A stretch of 34,166 bases of DNA. Source: Granulicella sp. (GTDB lineage: Bacteria > Acidobacteriota > Terriglobia > Terriglobales > Acidobacteriaceae). Under the pieces are notes generated by a model. It was not told the origin of the DNA, did no database searches, and worked only from the letters and a program-made list of their open reading frames with translations. Made by a program: the position numbers and the translations under genes. Below, one piece after another: positions 23,889 to 34,106 of the stretch. The first letter of the stretch is position 1. Every line of letters starts with the position of its first letter. The stretch spans positions 65,066 to 99,231 of the forward strand of contig JANYLK010000030.1 of NCBI GenBank assembly GCA_025357875.1, read 5' to 3'.

Positions 23889-26204
23889 TTGATTCGCTTC
23901 AAACCCGGCGGGCGCAAATGCTCGCCGGGCACCACCCACTCCTCATTTACACTTCGCAAAAGGCCACTGCTATTGAGACTCCACCGTCCCGTTGCGTCTT
24001 TGCTCTCTCTCACGGCATGGTTGTTTCTTGCGGGACAGGTGGTCCAGCCAGTCGCCCAGCAAACCGGCGATACATCCATCACGACTGACGCTCTGCCTGC
24101 GCACACCCAGATCTTTGGCTTCCGCGACTTTACTCAACAAGCAAAATGGGATGCGGACTTTCTCGCCGTTCCCGACGCAAAGCTCGCGCAGCAGCACCTC
24201 AAAGCGCTCACGGCGGCACCCCACTGGGCGAGTTCGCCAGAGGACTACGCTACGGCCCTCTACGTCGCCGCCCGATTCAAAGCTGCAGGCCTGCAGACCG
24301 AGATCGTGCCATACAGCGTCTTGCTCAACAAACCCATATCGATCCTGATCGAAGCTTTCGCCGCCGACGGAACCAGGATCCTGACCGGCCCGAAACCCGA
24401 ACACGTTGACCTTCCAGCTAACTCGGCCGCCGACCTTATTCAGAATGATCCCCGCATCCTGCCAGTATTCAACGATTCATCCCCCTCGGCCGATGTCACT
24501 GCTCAGGTTATCTATGCCAACTACGGCCGGCTCGTGGACTTTCACCGTCTCAACGATCTCGGAGTCAGCGTCAAAGGAAAAATTGTTCTGGTTCGCTACG
24601 GCGGCGCGTATCGCGGCGTCAAGGTATACATCGCACAGCAATATGGAGCCAAAGGTGTCCTGATTTATTCCGACCCAGCGGACGACGGCGAGAAAAATTC
24701 CCAAACTTATCCAATTGGCCGCGATCGCCCAGACTCGGCGGCGCAGCGCGGCTCGGTGCAGTTCCTTCCCATATATCCAGGCGACCCCACCACTCCCGGT
24801 GTCGCCTCTGTGCCGGGGTTACCCGCTTCCATGCGTATTCCCGTCGGCAAGCTGCAGTACGACCTGCCCAGCATCATGGCCAATCCGCTCTCATCGGCCG
24901 ATGCAACTCCCATCCTGCGCACGATGGGTGGTCCAGATGCACCTCGCGACTGGCAAGGCGGCCTAAACTTTCCCTACCACTTGGGCGGCGCAGGACTGGT
25001 GACGGTCCACATCCGCGTCGTCAACGACACTCGCCTGCGAACCATTTGGGATGTAATTGGCAAAATTCCCGGCGCAACCGACCCGAAGCATTGGGTGATC
25101 GCCGGCAACCATCGCGACGCCTGGGTATACGGGGCAGCCGATCCCAGTAGCGGCACCGCCGCAATGCTGGAAGCCGTGCATGGTCTCGGCGTCCTGCTGC
25201 AGCATGGCTGGAAGCCTCGGCGAACAATCGTCATGGCGAGCTGGGACGCGGAAGAAGAAGGCATAATCGGCTCAACCGAATGGGTTGAGCAGCATCCCGC
25301 CGAACTGCAGGATGCCGTTGCCTACTTCAACGTCGATGTCGCGGTAGCAGGTCCCACCTTCAACGCCGCGGCGGTTCCGTCGCTGCGCCAGTTTATTCGC
25401 GAGATCGCCACTGAGGTACCTTCTGCCGCCGGAGGGACCGTGTTCGAGCAATGGAAGAAGCAGGAGGATCTGAGTCCAATTCGCCACGATTCTATGAGTC
25501 CAAGTCCGCCTGCCTTGGATCCCCCACGCCTGAACGACGAACCGCAGGTGGGAGAGCTTGGCTCCGGCTCCGACTACACGCCATTCCTTCAGCACGCGGG
25601 TGTACCTTCTACCGACATCGGTTCTGAAGGGCCCTTTAGCGTCTATCACAGCGTCTATGACAACTACGACTGGTTCACCCGTTTCGCCGACCCCACCTTT
25701 GCCTACACCCAGCAGCAGGCTCGGTTTTTCGGTCTGGAGATCATCCACATGGCTGGCGCGGACGTGCTGCCATACGACTACACGGTGTACGCGCAGGAAA
25801 TTCGTGGCTATCTTAGCAGTGCCAGCGATCGCGCCACGGGGCAGGGCATGAAACTGGACTTCACAAGTGCATTCGCCGCAGCCAGCCAGTTCGCCGCTGC
25901 CGCGCAGACAGTCCACCAGCGCCAGCTGGCGCCGCCAAAGGAGGCTGCTGCCCTTGACCGTGGCCTTTACTCCGCTGAGCACGCCCTGCTCATCCCCGCG
26001 GGATTGCCACGTCGACCGTGGTATCGGCACAGCATCTACGCCCCGGGCGAGTTCACCGGATATGAGGCCGCGGTGATTCCCGGAGTCAACGAGGCCATCG
26101 ATGCCTCAGACATCCCGCGAGCGCAGGCCCAACTGGACGCGCTCGCCCAGGCATTGACTCGTGCTGCTGCTGCACTCGACTCAGCCGTGCCAGCCAATCG
26201 CTGA
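23889..26204 (+). CDS. Glutamate carboxypeptidase II-like M28 metallopeptidase
   Basis: Exported di-zinc exopeptidase of the M28B (PSMA/N-acetylated alpha-linked acidic dipeptidase) type, up to 771 aa. The start is uncertain: a TTG at 23889 is the most upstream, and other non-ATG starts precede the membrane/signal segment VASLLSLTAWLFLAG. Order of domains: protease-associated (PA) domain about 175-330 (NDLGVSVKGKIVLVRYGGAY), peptidase core about 340-600, and helical TFR-dimer domain about 640-765. All five zinc ligands are present: His408 and Asp418 (GNHRDAWVYGAADPSSGTA), Glu455/Glu456 (SWDAEEEGIIGSTEW), Asp483 (FNVDVAV) and His587 (FSVYHSVYDNYDW). It likely trims C-terminal acidic residues from peptides in the periplasm. 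Confidence 0.9.
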   Translation: MIRFKPGGRKCSPGTTHSSFTLRKRPLLLRLHRPVASLLSLTAWLFLAGQVVQPVAQQTGDTSITTDALPAHTQIFGFRDFTQQAKWDADFLAVPDAKLAQQHLKALTAAPHWASSPEDYATALYVAARFKAAGLQTEIVPYSVLLNKPISILIEAFAADGTRILTGPKPEHVDLPANSAADLIQNDPRILPVFNDSSPSADVTAQVIYANYGRLVDFHRLNDLGVSVKGKIVLVRYGGAYRGVKVYIAQQYGAKGVLIYSDPADDGEKNSQTYPIGRDRPDSAAQRGSVQFLPIYPGDPTTPGVASVPGLPASMRIPVGKLQYDLPSIMANPLSSADATPILRTMGGPDAPRDWQGGLNFPYHLGGAGLVTVHIRVVNDTRLRTIWDVIGKIPGATDPKHWVIAGNHRDAWVYGAADPSSGTAAMLEAVHGLGVLLQHGWKPRRTIVMASWDAEEEGIIGSTEWVEQHPAELQDAVAYFNVDVAVAGPTFNAAAVPSLRQFIREIATEVPSAAGGTVFEQWKKQEDLSPIRHDSMSPSPPALDPPRLNDEPQVGELGSGSDYTPFLQHAGVPSTDIGSEGPFSVYHSVYDNYDWFTRFADPTFAYTQQQARFFGLEIIHMAGADVLPYDYTVYAQEIRGYLSSASDRATGQGMKLDFTSAFAAASQFAAAAQTVHQRQLAPPKEAAALDRGLYSAEHALLIPAGLPRRPWYRHSIYAPGEFTGYEAAVIPGVNEAIDASDIPRAQAQLDALAQALTRAAAALDSAVPANR

Positions 26205-26341
26205 AAGTTGAAGTTTAGCAAGGACCAAAACTACAACTTGCGAACTACCCGATAGCTCTCCCGTGCTATTCACCCCACCCCGGATCCGATTCATCATAGC
26301 TCTTGGATGCGACCGGTTTCGGCGCACAGAAGGTTGCCACT

Positions 26342-26443
26342 ATGGTCTTCGATGTAATTCTTGCATTGGTATTTCTCGCAATGATTGTCGCTCCAGCCGT
26401 TATCACCATGCCTCCAAGCCGCGACGAACGGGATTCTTTATGA
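26342..26443 (+). CDS. 33-residue single-span membrane miniprotein
   Basis: Short frame with AGAAGG seven bases before its ATG. It begins MVFDVILALVFLAMIVAPAV, followed by ITMPPSRDERDSL. So it has one membrane helix of about 19 residues and a charged, soluble C-terminus, the standard form of bacterial small membrane proteins. There is no known homologue that I can name. It stands alone between the M28 peptidase and thiC in a stretch otherwise without genes. Real coding is suggested by the ribosome site and by the sharp amphipathic division; chance cannot be excluded. Confidence 0.5.
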   Translation: MVFDVILALVFLAMIVAPAVITMPPSRDERDSL

Positions 26444-26680
26444 TCCAGGCACGTGCCTTGGAGCCCACACCGGACTTATGCTGCCTACCATCGCCGCGTA
26501 AAGTCCCCCAAGGTGTGGCCGGCATGGCTTTCAACTTCAGCAAGATCGAAATCTCGCACCACCCATCGCAGCGAAAGGCCCCGCTCCAGGCAATACCGCA
26601 GCGCAAGATCGATACGAATTCAGCAGCACGCGCATAAAGTTCAAGAATTTCGCCGGCAACAATTGCGGGGGTAACAAGAA

Positions 26681-26711
26681 GATGGGCCGCATCCACAGGA
26701 TGCGGCCCATC
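26681..26711 (-). terminator. Strong intrinsic terminator of thiC (possibly bidirectional)
   Basis: A perfect 14-bp inverted repeat (GATGGGCCGCATCC / GGATGCGGCCCATC) with a 3-nt loop lies 25 nt after the thiC stop. On the minus strand it is followed by TTCTTGTT, and on the plus strand by GTGTTTTCG. So it can also stop transcription coming from the M28/miniprotein side. Confidence 0.8.
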
Positions 26712-26735
26712 GTGTTTTCGCTATTACCGCAACCC

Positions 26736-28274
<1,539 letters not shown>

Positions 28275-28307
28275 TCAATACCGCTCGACGTTCCCATATT
28301 ATCCAAA

Positions 28308-28313
28308 AGTATA
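28308..28313 (-). promoter_or_regulatory. Candidate -10 hexamer (TATACT) of thiC
   Basis: The minus strand reads GGGGGTATACTTTTGG, 48 nt before the thiC ATG. A second A/T-rich hexamer (TAATAT, 28301-28296) is closer. No clear -35. Confidence 0.35.
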
Positions 28314-28406
28314 CCCCCAGCCCTGCCTGCCACACACTGCGATCCGCTTCTCAACATTTCACTGCCACTGCCGATATTGGGAAAGACATCCGAATCGGGA
28401 GAACGC

Positions 28407-28772
28407 ATGCACCAAACCTCCACCTGCCCCAATCCCCTCAAACCTCGCCCTTCATTCTTCACTACCTACGTCGGCTGGATTCCGCTTCTCGCGATCCTCT
28501 GTCTGGCCCTTGTGCCCCTGAATGCCCAGGAGAGAAACGTCGTCCACAGGGTCCCACCAACTTATCCTCCCATCGCAAGACAGATGGGTATCACGGGCGT
28601 CGTCGTCGTAATGGCAACAGTCGACGCATCCGGCAAGGTCATCAAAGCGGACTCAACTAGCGGCAATAAGCTGCTCGCAACCTCTGCTATCGAAGCCGTC
28701 AAGCAATGGAAATTTGCGACAGGTGACGGCACGCAGACCTTCGCAGTCTCCGTCAACTTCGAGAAAAACTAG
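28407..28772 (+). CDS. Small secreted TonB C-terminal-domain protein
   Basis: 121 aa; the ATG at 28407 has GGGAG about six bases upstream. A hydrophobic segment (YVGWIPLLAILCLALVPLNA) serves as signal peptide or anchor. The remainder is one TonB C-terminal fold: VHRVPPTYPPIARQMGITGV, VVVMATVDASGKVIKADSTS, ATSAIEAVKQWKFATGDGTQ. It lacks the Pro/Lys-rich linker of true TonB, and no ExbB or ExbD is nearby. So it is more likely a stand-alone periplasmic domain than an energy transducer. Such short proteins are common in Acidobacteriota. A chemoreceptor gene follows 52 nt later, possibly in the same transcript. Confidence 0.82.
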   Translation: MHQTSTCPNPLKPRPSFFTTYVGWIPLLAILCLALVPLNAQERNVVHRVPPTYPPIARQMGITGVVVVMATVDASGKVIKADSTSGNKLLATSAIEAVKQWKFATGDGTQTFAVSVNFEKN

Positions 28773-28824
28773 CTGGGTCGCGTATGCGACCTGTCCTAAT
28801 CCCAGTAAGAAAGGCACGCGCATC

Positions 28825-30261
28825 ATGGGCATTCGAGGAAAACTCCTCTGCAGCATCGGATTTCTTGGACTGGGTTATATTCTCTTCTTCGGCTTGATGG
28901 AGTGGACAACCACTGCCACCCAAAAACACCTACGCATCGCATCTGGATGCCTCTTCCCTGCCGCAGCCAGCCTGCAACAGGCCCAGGCAAGCTTTCAGAA
29001 GCTGAACAAGTCCTATCGCGACGCAGTGGTCTTGCAGGACGCTTCAGCGCTCGATGCAGGGGATGCCGACGCTCGCGCTGCCATCTCGGCGCTTGAGTCT
29101 GCACGCGACAAACTCGCCTACAGCCCGGAGCTATCCCAGCAGGTCTCCACCGTCATCAACCGCTTCACAACCCTCCACTCCCAGGCCAAAGCAACCTACG
29201 CCACCACCATGTCCACTGCCGCGTTGTCCGCCGAAACCCAGGCCACCCTCGCTTCGGTCGACCAGGAGAGCCATGCACTGGACCGCCAACTCGCAGAGCT
29301 TTATGACCTTGTCGGCAATCGCAGCTACCAGACCGAACTTGAAGTCGTCAACGCCTCAAACACTCGTCAGGAATTTCTGGGTGCGGGACTCTTCATCGTC
29401 GTTATCCTGATCGCCTCCGCCTCCCTCTACATCATGGAGCGGCAAGTATCCGCCCCGCTCCGCGACATCTCCCACCGTCTCGCCGACGGCGCGCGCAAAG
29501 TCGCCGAATCGGCCGGCCAGGTCTCCACCTCAAGCCAAAGTCTTTTTGAAGACTGCTCCCATCAGGCGGCCTCTCTTCAGGAAACCGCTGCATCTTCCGA
29601 GGAGATTCGCTCTATGGCCGAGAGCAGCACACACAACTGCAGTTCCACCGCGAGTCTCGTATCCATATCACAGAACAAATTCGTCCTCGCCAACCGCTCG
29701 CTGGCCGAACTCACGAGTGCGATGGAAGAGATCAATTCGTCTTCCACAAAGATCTCGAAGATTATCAAACTGATTGACGAAATCGCCTTCCAGACGAACA
29801 TCCTCGCACTCAATGCTGCCGTAGAAGCAGCACGCGCAGGTTCGGCGGGTCTCGGCTTCGCCGTTGTCGCTGAGGAGGTGCGCAACCTCTCTCAACGCTG
29901 CGCCCAGGCCGCCAGCGACTCCGCCGCAATGATCCAGGAGTCCATTGCCAAATGCGAGAGCGGCAAGACCAGGCTCGATGACGTCACTGCCGCTATCCGC
30001 GACGTCACCGAGGAATCCTCAAGGGTCAAATCGCTGGTCGATCAAATCACCGTCGGCAGCGCAGAGCAGGCCAACGGGATCAGTCAAATCTCCCGCGCCA
30101 TCTGCGAGATGGAGAGAATCACCCAGGCGTCCACGGCAAACGCGCAATCCGGAGCATCCGTAGCCAGCGAACTCAACACCGAGTCCGAGTCGCTCAATGA
30201 CATCGTCCGCATCCTGTTCAGCGTAGTCGAAGGCAACTCACCAGTCCTGCGATCCGCCTAG
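28825..30261 (+). CDS. Methyl-accepting chemotaxis protein
   Basis: Membrane chemoreceptor of 478 aa from the ATG at 28825. Membrane helix 1 (about 8-24) and helix 2 (about 184-204) enclose a periplasmic domain of about 155 residues that is all helical, in the style of the four-helix-bundle (4HB/Tar-like) sensors. A HAMP-like linker follows (VSAPLRDISHRLADGARKVA). The signalling coiled coil has the invariant hairpin tip IDEIAFQTNILALNAAVEAA and GFAVVAEEVRNLSQRCAQAA, which bind CheA/CheW. Flanking segments carry Glu/Gln-rich heptads suited for methylation (QETAASSEEIRSMAESS). There is no C-terminal CheR-tethering pentapeptide. No other che genes are present in the window. Its ligand is unknown. 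Confidence 0.92.
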   Translation: MGIRGKLLCSIGFLGLGYILFFGLMEWTTTATQKHLRIASGCLFPAAASLQQAQASFQKLNKSYRDAVVLQDASALDAGDADARAAISALESARDKLAYSPELSQQVSTVINRFTTLHSQAKATYATTMSTAALSAETQATLASVDQESHALDRQLAELYDLVGNRSYQTELEVVNASNTRQEFLGAGLFIVVILIASASLYIMERQVSAPLRDISHRLADGARKVAESAGQVSTSSQSLFEDCSHQAASLQETAASSEEIRSMAESSTHNCSSTASLVSISQNKFVLANRSLAELTSAMEEINSSSTKISKIIKLIDEIAFQTNILALNAAVEAARAGSAGLGFAVVAEEVRNLSQRCAQAASDSAAMIQESIAKCESGKTRLDDVTAAIRDVTEESSRVKSLVDQITVGSAEQANGISQISRAICEMERITQASTANAQSGASVASELNTESESLNDIVRILFSVVEGNSPVLRSA

Positions 30262-30285
30262 GTCGCACGCTTACCCACATATTTT

Positions 30286-30324
30286 GTCATTCCGCAGCGC
30301 AGCGGAGGAACCTGCTTCTCGCCC
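30286..30324 (+). repeat. Dispersed repeat, family 1, copy E
   Basis: GTCATTCCGCAGCGCAGCGG then AGGAACCTGCTTCTCGCCC. TCCGC and GCGGA form a short hairpin. It fills the space between two convergent genes, so it could act as a shared weak terminator. Confidence 0.6.
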
Positions 30325-31101
30325 CTACTGATTCACGCCGCTCGCCAGGAATCCGCCGTCCACCACGAGTATTTCCCCAGTCACAAACGCCGACGCATCA
30401 CTCGCCAGGAATACAGCCGATCCGACCAGCTCTTCCGTCTTGCCGAACCGCCCTATCGGCGTCCGCAGCCGAAGTTCCTTGCCGCGCTCGCTCTTATCCA
30501 GCAACTCCGCGTTCAGCGCCGTCCGGAAGACTCCTGGAGCAATCGCATTCACCGTCACTCCGTGCGAGCTCCACTCCACTGCCAGCGACTTCGTCAGAGC
30601 GCCAACGGCCGCCTTGCTGCATGCGTACGCTGTGACTTCCTTCAGACTCACAAACGTATTCAGCGAAGCAATGTTGATGATCCGGCCATACCCATTCGCC
30701 AGCATGTGCTTGCCGAATATCTGGCACGCACGCAGCGTTCCAGTCACATTCGTGTCCATGATGTCGTTCCACACATCCTCAGGAAAATCGACCGTCGGCG
30801 CGCGCTTGATCTTGCCCGCACAGTTGATCAGGATGTCCACCTTACCCCAGGCCTTCACCGTCTCATCGAGCAGGTGCTCCAACGTGGCGCGGTCGCCAAC
30901 ATCGGACGTCAGCCGCAGTGCCTTCCGTCCTTTTCCCTCGATCGCTGCCGCCGCTTCGTCGACCTGCTCCTTGCGCCGCGAACTTGCCACGACATCCGCT
31001 CCCGCCTCCGCCAGTCCGATGGCCATCGCCAGCCCGATCCCCGACGTCCCTCCAACCACCACAGCCGTCTTGCCGCTCAAGTCAAATAACGAATGCGCCA
31101 T
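30325..31101 (-). CDS. SDR oxidoreductase, KduD/gluconate 5-dehydrogenase-like
   Basis: Classical short-chain dehydrogenase of 258 aa; the ATG at 31101 has GAGGAAG seven bases upstream. Cofactor motif VVVGGTSGIGLAMAIGLAEA (TGxxxGIG form, with Gly for the first Thr), then NAG (LINCAGKIKRAP). The catalytic tetrad includes Ser146 (NIASLNTF), Tyr159 and Lys163 (AYACSKAAVG). The start MAHSLFDLSGKTAVV and the KRAPTVDFPEDVWNDIMDTN region resemble 2-deoxygluconate 3-dehydrogenase / 5-keto-gluconate reductase (KduD). Arg41-Arg42 after the second strand hints at a preference not settled from sequence. It is 33 nt after the sugar kinase, so it is in the uronate operon. Confidence 0.85.
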   Translation of the reverse strand: MAHSLFDLSGKTAVVVGGTSGIGLAMAIGLAEAGADVVASSRRKEQVDEAAAAIEGKGRKALRLTSDVGDRATLEHLLDETVKAWGKVDILINCAGKIKRAPTVDFPEDVWNDIMDTNVTGTLRACQIFGKHMLANGYGRIINIASLNTFVSLKEVTAYACSKAAVGALTKSLAVEWSSHGVTVNAIAPGVFRTALNAELLDKSERGKELRLRTPIGRFGKTEELVGSAVFLASDASAFVTGEILVVDGGFLASGVNQ

Positions 31102-31134
31102 CGAAAACTTCCTCTCTAACATTGCTACTGTGAA

Positions 31135-32232
31135 CTATCGCTGAATCCGCGCGGACCCGCCGCTTGCAAATCCAGTCACCTGGTCAAGTGTGGCCATCGT
31201 CGTATCGCCTGGAAACGTCGTCATCAACGCACCATGCGCCCATCCCAGCTTAATCGCCTGCTCCGGCGCCTCACCGTTCAATAGCCCATAGATAAAACCA
31301 GACGCAAAACCATCTCCGCCGCCGACACGATCCAGCACCTTCAACTCAACCGTCGGTGCATATACGGCAGTGCCGTTAACCCACGCCACCGCGCTCCAGC
31401 TATGGTGGTTGGTATTGTGGACTTCCCGCAGCGTGGTTGCAACAATCTTGGTCTTCGGAAAGCGCGCCACCACCTGTTCAATCATCGCAAGAAACGCGCC
31501 TGTATCCAGCTTCGAACTAGCGGTCTTCGCGCTTGCCGCAACTTCAGGGCCTGCGAATCCAAGTCCCTTCTGCAGGTCCTCTTCATTGCCGATCAGCACG
31601 TCGACATTCTCGACAATCTGGCTCAGCACTTCGTGAGCGCGCTTCATCCCGCCCTGCGGCTTCCACAGTTTCTCGCGGTAGTTGAGGTCGAGCGATGTCA
31701 CCACCCCAGCCTCCCGCGCAGCCTTCATCGCCTCTATTACCAGCGCCGAAGTCGTCTCCGAAAGTGACGCAAAAATCCCGCCAGAATGGAACCAGCGCAC
31801 GCCCTCCGCGAAGATCGCCTTCCAGTCAAAATCGCCAGGCTTCAGTTGCGCAGCCGCCTCGTTGCAGCGGTTATAAAACACGATAGGAGCACGCACGCCC
31901 AGACCCTGATCGCTATAAACCGTAGCCATATTCGGTCCGCGCGTTCCATCGTGCGCGAACTTTTTGTACAGAGGCTTCACACCCATCGCACGCACCCGCT
32001 CTGCGATCAGGTCGCCAATCGGATACTCGACTATTGCGGTCGAAATGCCCGTATCGAGCTTGAAGCAGTCCGCAAGATTTGCCGCAACATTGAACTCGCC
32101 GCCGCTCACATGCACAGCAAAATTAGTCGCTTTGCGAAATGGGATGATGCCCGAATCCAACCGATGCACCAATGCCCCAAGCGAAAGCAAATCCAGCGAT
32201 TTTTTCTTCGGTATCTCAAAACCTAAACTCAA
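31135..32232 (-). CDS. PfkB-family sugar kinase (KdgK-like)
   Basis: Ribokinase-fold carbohydrate kinase of 365 aa, likely phosphorylating 2-keto-3-deoxygluconate. I place the start at the TTG at 32232, with AAGGAG six bases upstream; the longer frame to 32313 would run back into a dispersed repeat. The substrate-side Gly-Gly is in HVSGGEFNVAANLAD (44-45). The ATP/anion-hole motif is DRVGGGDGFASGFIYGL (301-317), with Asp307 as the catalytic base; the usual D-T-x-G-A-G-D is here D-R-V-G-G-G-D. Other features: LDLNYREKLW and DVLIGNEEDL. It lies between uxaE and the KduD-like gene, which supports a uronate or KDG substrate, but exact specificity is an inference. Confidence 0.82.
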   Translation of the reverse strand: MSLGFEIPKKKSLDLLSLGALVHRLDSGIIPFRKATNFAVHVSGGEFNVAANLADCFKLDTGISTAIVEYPIGDLIAERVRAMGVKPLYKKFAHDGTRGPNMATVYSDQGLGVRAPIVFYNRCNEAAAQLKPGDFDWKAIFAEGVRWFHSGGIFASLSETTSALVIEAMKAAREAGVVTSLDLNYREKLWKPQGGMKRAHEVLSQIVENVDVLIGNEEDLQKGLGFAGPEVAASAKTASSKLDTGAFLAMIEQVVARFPKTKIVATTLREVHNTNHHSWSAVAWVNGTAVYAPTVELKVLDRVGGGDGFASGFIYGLLNGEAPEQAIKLGWAHGALMTTFPGDTTMATLDQVTGFASGGSARIQR

Positions 32233-32263
32233 GTCGCTCTCCTTAATGCTTTTTTGTTTGTCC

Positions 32264-32310
32264 CTCTGACCCTGAGCACCGCGAAGGGGAAGAATCTCCG
32301 CATTTTGCCC
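32264..32310 (+). repeat. Dispersed repeat, family 1, copy F
   Basis: CTCTGACCCTGAGCACCGCG, AAGGGGAAGAATCTCCGCA, TTTTGCCCC. It lies between uxaE and the kinase. Its paralogous partner lies at 34145-34166 in inverted orientation as part of the uxaE duplication. Confidence 0.6.
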
Positions 32311-32350
32311 CAAATCGGTCCCGTCGGACTAAATCGGTGTAAGACCTTTC

Positions 32351-33505
32351 CTATAGCCCCAGAAAAACCGGCTTGATATGACGCTCCCACAGATTCGCGG
32401 TCACGTTCCTCGCCACTACTTCCTCATTCTCCTCCAGCGCTTCCAGGTAACGAGGCCCAAGCTTCGCCGCAATCTTGAACCCCACATGCAGCAATTGCCG
32501 GAAGCTGGGGTTGTACGCCGCATTTTTCTGGTCATGCCTTAGCGCCGCTGCATACTGCTTACCTGTCCAGCCGTTTACCTCTTCGACCGTCGGAAGCTTG
32601 CTATCGTCGATGTCGATCACGGTCGCATAGGGCGCAGTCAGTTCGTCCTTGTGCGCCAGCGCTTCGGAATAAATCTCCTTCGCAATCGCTAACCCGTTGC
32701 CGCCCGACTCTGCAAGCCCAATCAACTCTTCCAGCCAGTTCGTGCCGGCCGTCTTCAAGTGAACGCCTGCGTCGAACTTCTTCGCGCCCTCATAGATGGC
32801 CTTATAGATCGAAAATTTGTCAGACCCTGAATGCACGCTCAACTTCAAATTCTCCGGCAACCCGTACCTCTTGATCGCGAACGCAATCGCTGCCAGGTCT
32901 TCTTCAAACTCCTTGGCAAACTGCGTCACGTCGCCCACGTAATCCACGCCCTTGTTGAAGCGGCCAGTAAACTTAGGCGCAATCGTCTGGATCGGAACCT
33001 TCTGATCTGCCAGCATCGCCAGGATAATCAGCAACTCAACCGGCGTCTGCGGAAAGTCCGTCTCATCCATCGAAACTTCAGGAACAAAACGTCCTGCGCC
33101 CTTGTTTTCCAGCAGGTACTGATAGATGGCGCCCGCGTGCTGTGCGGCCGCCAGAAACTTATCGGCGACGCCCACCACAAACGCCTTATCCGTCTGAAAC
33201 GGTTCCGCAATACCTGGAATCGTCACTGCTCCAATCAGCTCGGGGTGTGCGGCGATAAACGTGGTAACGTCCTCCGGCTTCGCAGGCTGCCCAATCAAGT
33301 CCGCAACGTCGAGCGTAAAGAAGTCGCTTGGGTCGAGGAACCGGTTCACGGTCTTCAGGTTGATATGATCCGCATCCAGAAAATAGGGCTTCGTCCAACC
33401 CAGTTCCTTCACCGCCGCATCCGCTGCCGCACGCGTCTGAACAGGTTCAGACCCAATAATCGTGTGCTCGCGATTCGACTTATTCCACACCGGCCGCTTC
33501 AACAA
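32351..33505 (-). pseudogene. uxaE: Tagaturonate/fructuronate epimerase UxaE, 5'-truncated
   Basis: UxaE converts D-tagaturonate to D-fructuronate in galacturonate use. The frame holds 384 residues with good family sequence (PVWNKSNREHTIIGSEPVQT, KPYFLDADHINLKTVNRFLD, GRFVPEVSMDETDFPQTP, KLSVHSGSDKFSIYKAIYEG, HLKTAGTNWLEEL), so it is mostly intact. But the native N-terminus is missing. Upstream of Pro-Val-Trp-Asn the sequence switches at CGGCCG (33491-33496) to the antisense of the second, inverted copy; the first in-frame TTG (33505) and the upstream stop (33517) both belong to that other copy. There is no ribosome site. It may therefore be a fragment, although a late start could still give protein. 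Downstream genes are the kinase and SDR. Confidence 0.8.
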
Positions 33506-34106
33506 GGGCGTGGATTATGTGGGCGACGTGAAGCAGTTTGCCAAGGAGTTCGAGCAAGACCTGGCAGCGATTGCGTTTGCGATCAAAAAGTATGGGTTGC
33601 CGGCGAATTTGAAGCTGAGCGTGCATTCGGGATCAGATAAGTTCTCGATCTATAAGGCGATTTATGAAGGCGCGAAAAAGTTCGACGCGGGCGTTCACCT
33701 CAAGACTGCCGGAACAAACTGGCTGGAAGAGCTGATCGGGCTGGCGGAGTCGGGCGGCAATGGATTGGCGATTGCGAAGGAGATTTATTCCGAAGCACTG
33801 GCGCACAAAGAGGAGCTGACTGCGCCGTATGCGACTGTGATCGACATCGACGATAGCAAACTGCCGACGGCCGATGAGGTAAATGGTTGGACAGGCAAAC
33901 AGTACGCGGCGGCGTTGAGGCACGATCAGAAGAATGCCGCGTACAATCCCAGCTTCCGGCAACTGCTGCATGTCGGGTTCAAGATTGCGGCGAAGTTGGG
34001 ACCAAGGTACCTGGAAGCGCTTGAGGCGAACGAGGAAGTGGTGGCGAAGAACGTGACCGCGAATCTTTGGGAGCGGCATATCAAGCCGGTGTTTCTGGGG
34101 CAGTAA
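33489..34106 (+). pseudogene. Inverted partial copy of UxaE (C-terminal 205 residues)
   Basis: From Thr-Gly-Arg-Phe-Asn-Lys-Gly to the stop at 34106, this matches the C-terminal 205 codons of the minus-strand uxaE with no gap. I count 10 amino-acid differences (for example VKQ for VTQ, PANL for PENL, TADEV for TVEEV, final Gln for Leu) plus many synonymous changes. Upstream of the CGGCCG junction the sequence is antisense of the other copy's N-terminal region. The frame can be read back to an ATG at 33462, adding nine unrelated residues, but no good ribosome site is seen. So it is a decapitated paralogue, not an exact duplicate. Confidence 0.85.

Noticed and set aside
26403..26696. Minus-strand frame of 97 codons overlapping the miniprotein and the terminator
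   Set aside because: It runs through the perfect thiC terminator hairpin, has no ribosome site and matches no family I know; the terminator and the miniprotein explain the region better.
32351..34106. Toxin-antitoxin or invertible promoter switch formed by the inverted repeat
   Set aside because: The arms are uxaE coding sequence with no recombinase nearby and no promoter between them; a duplication/inversion scar explains it.
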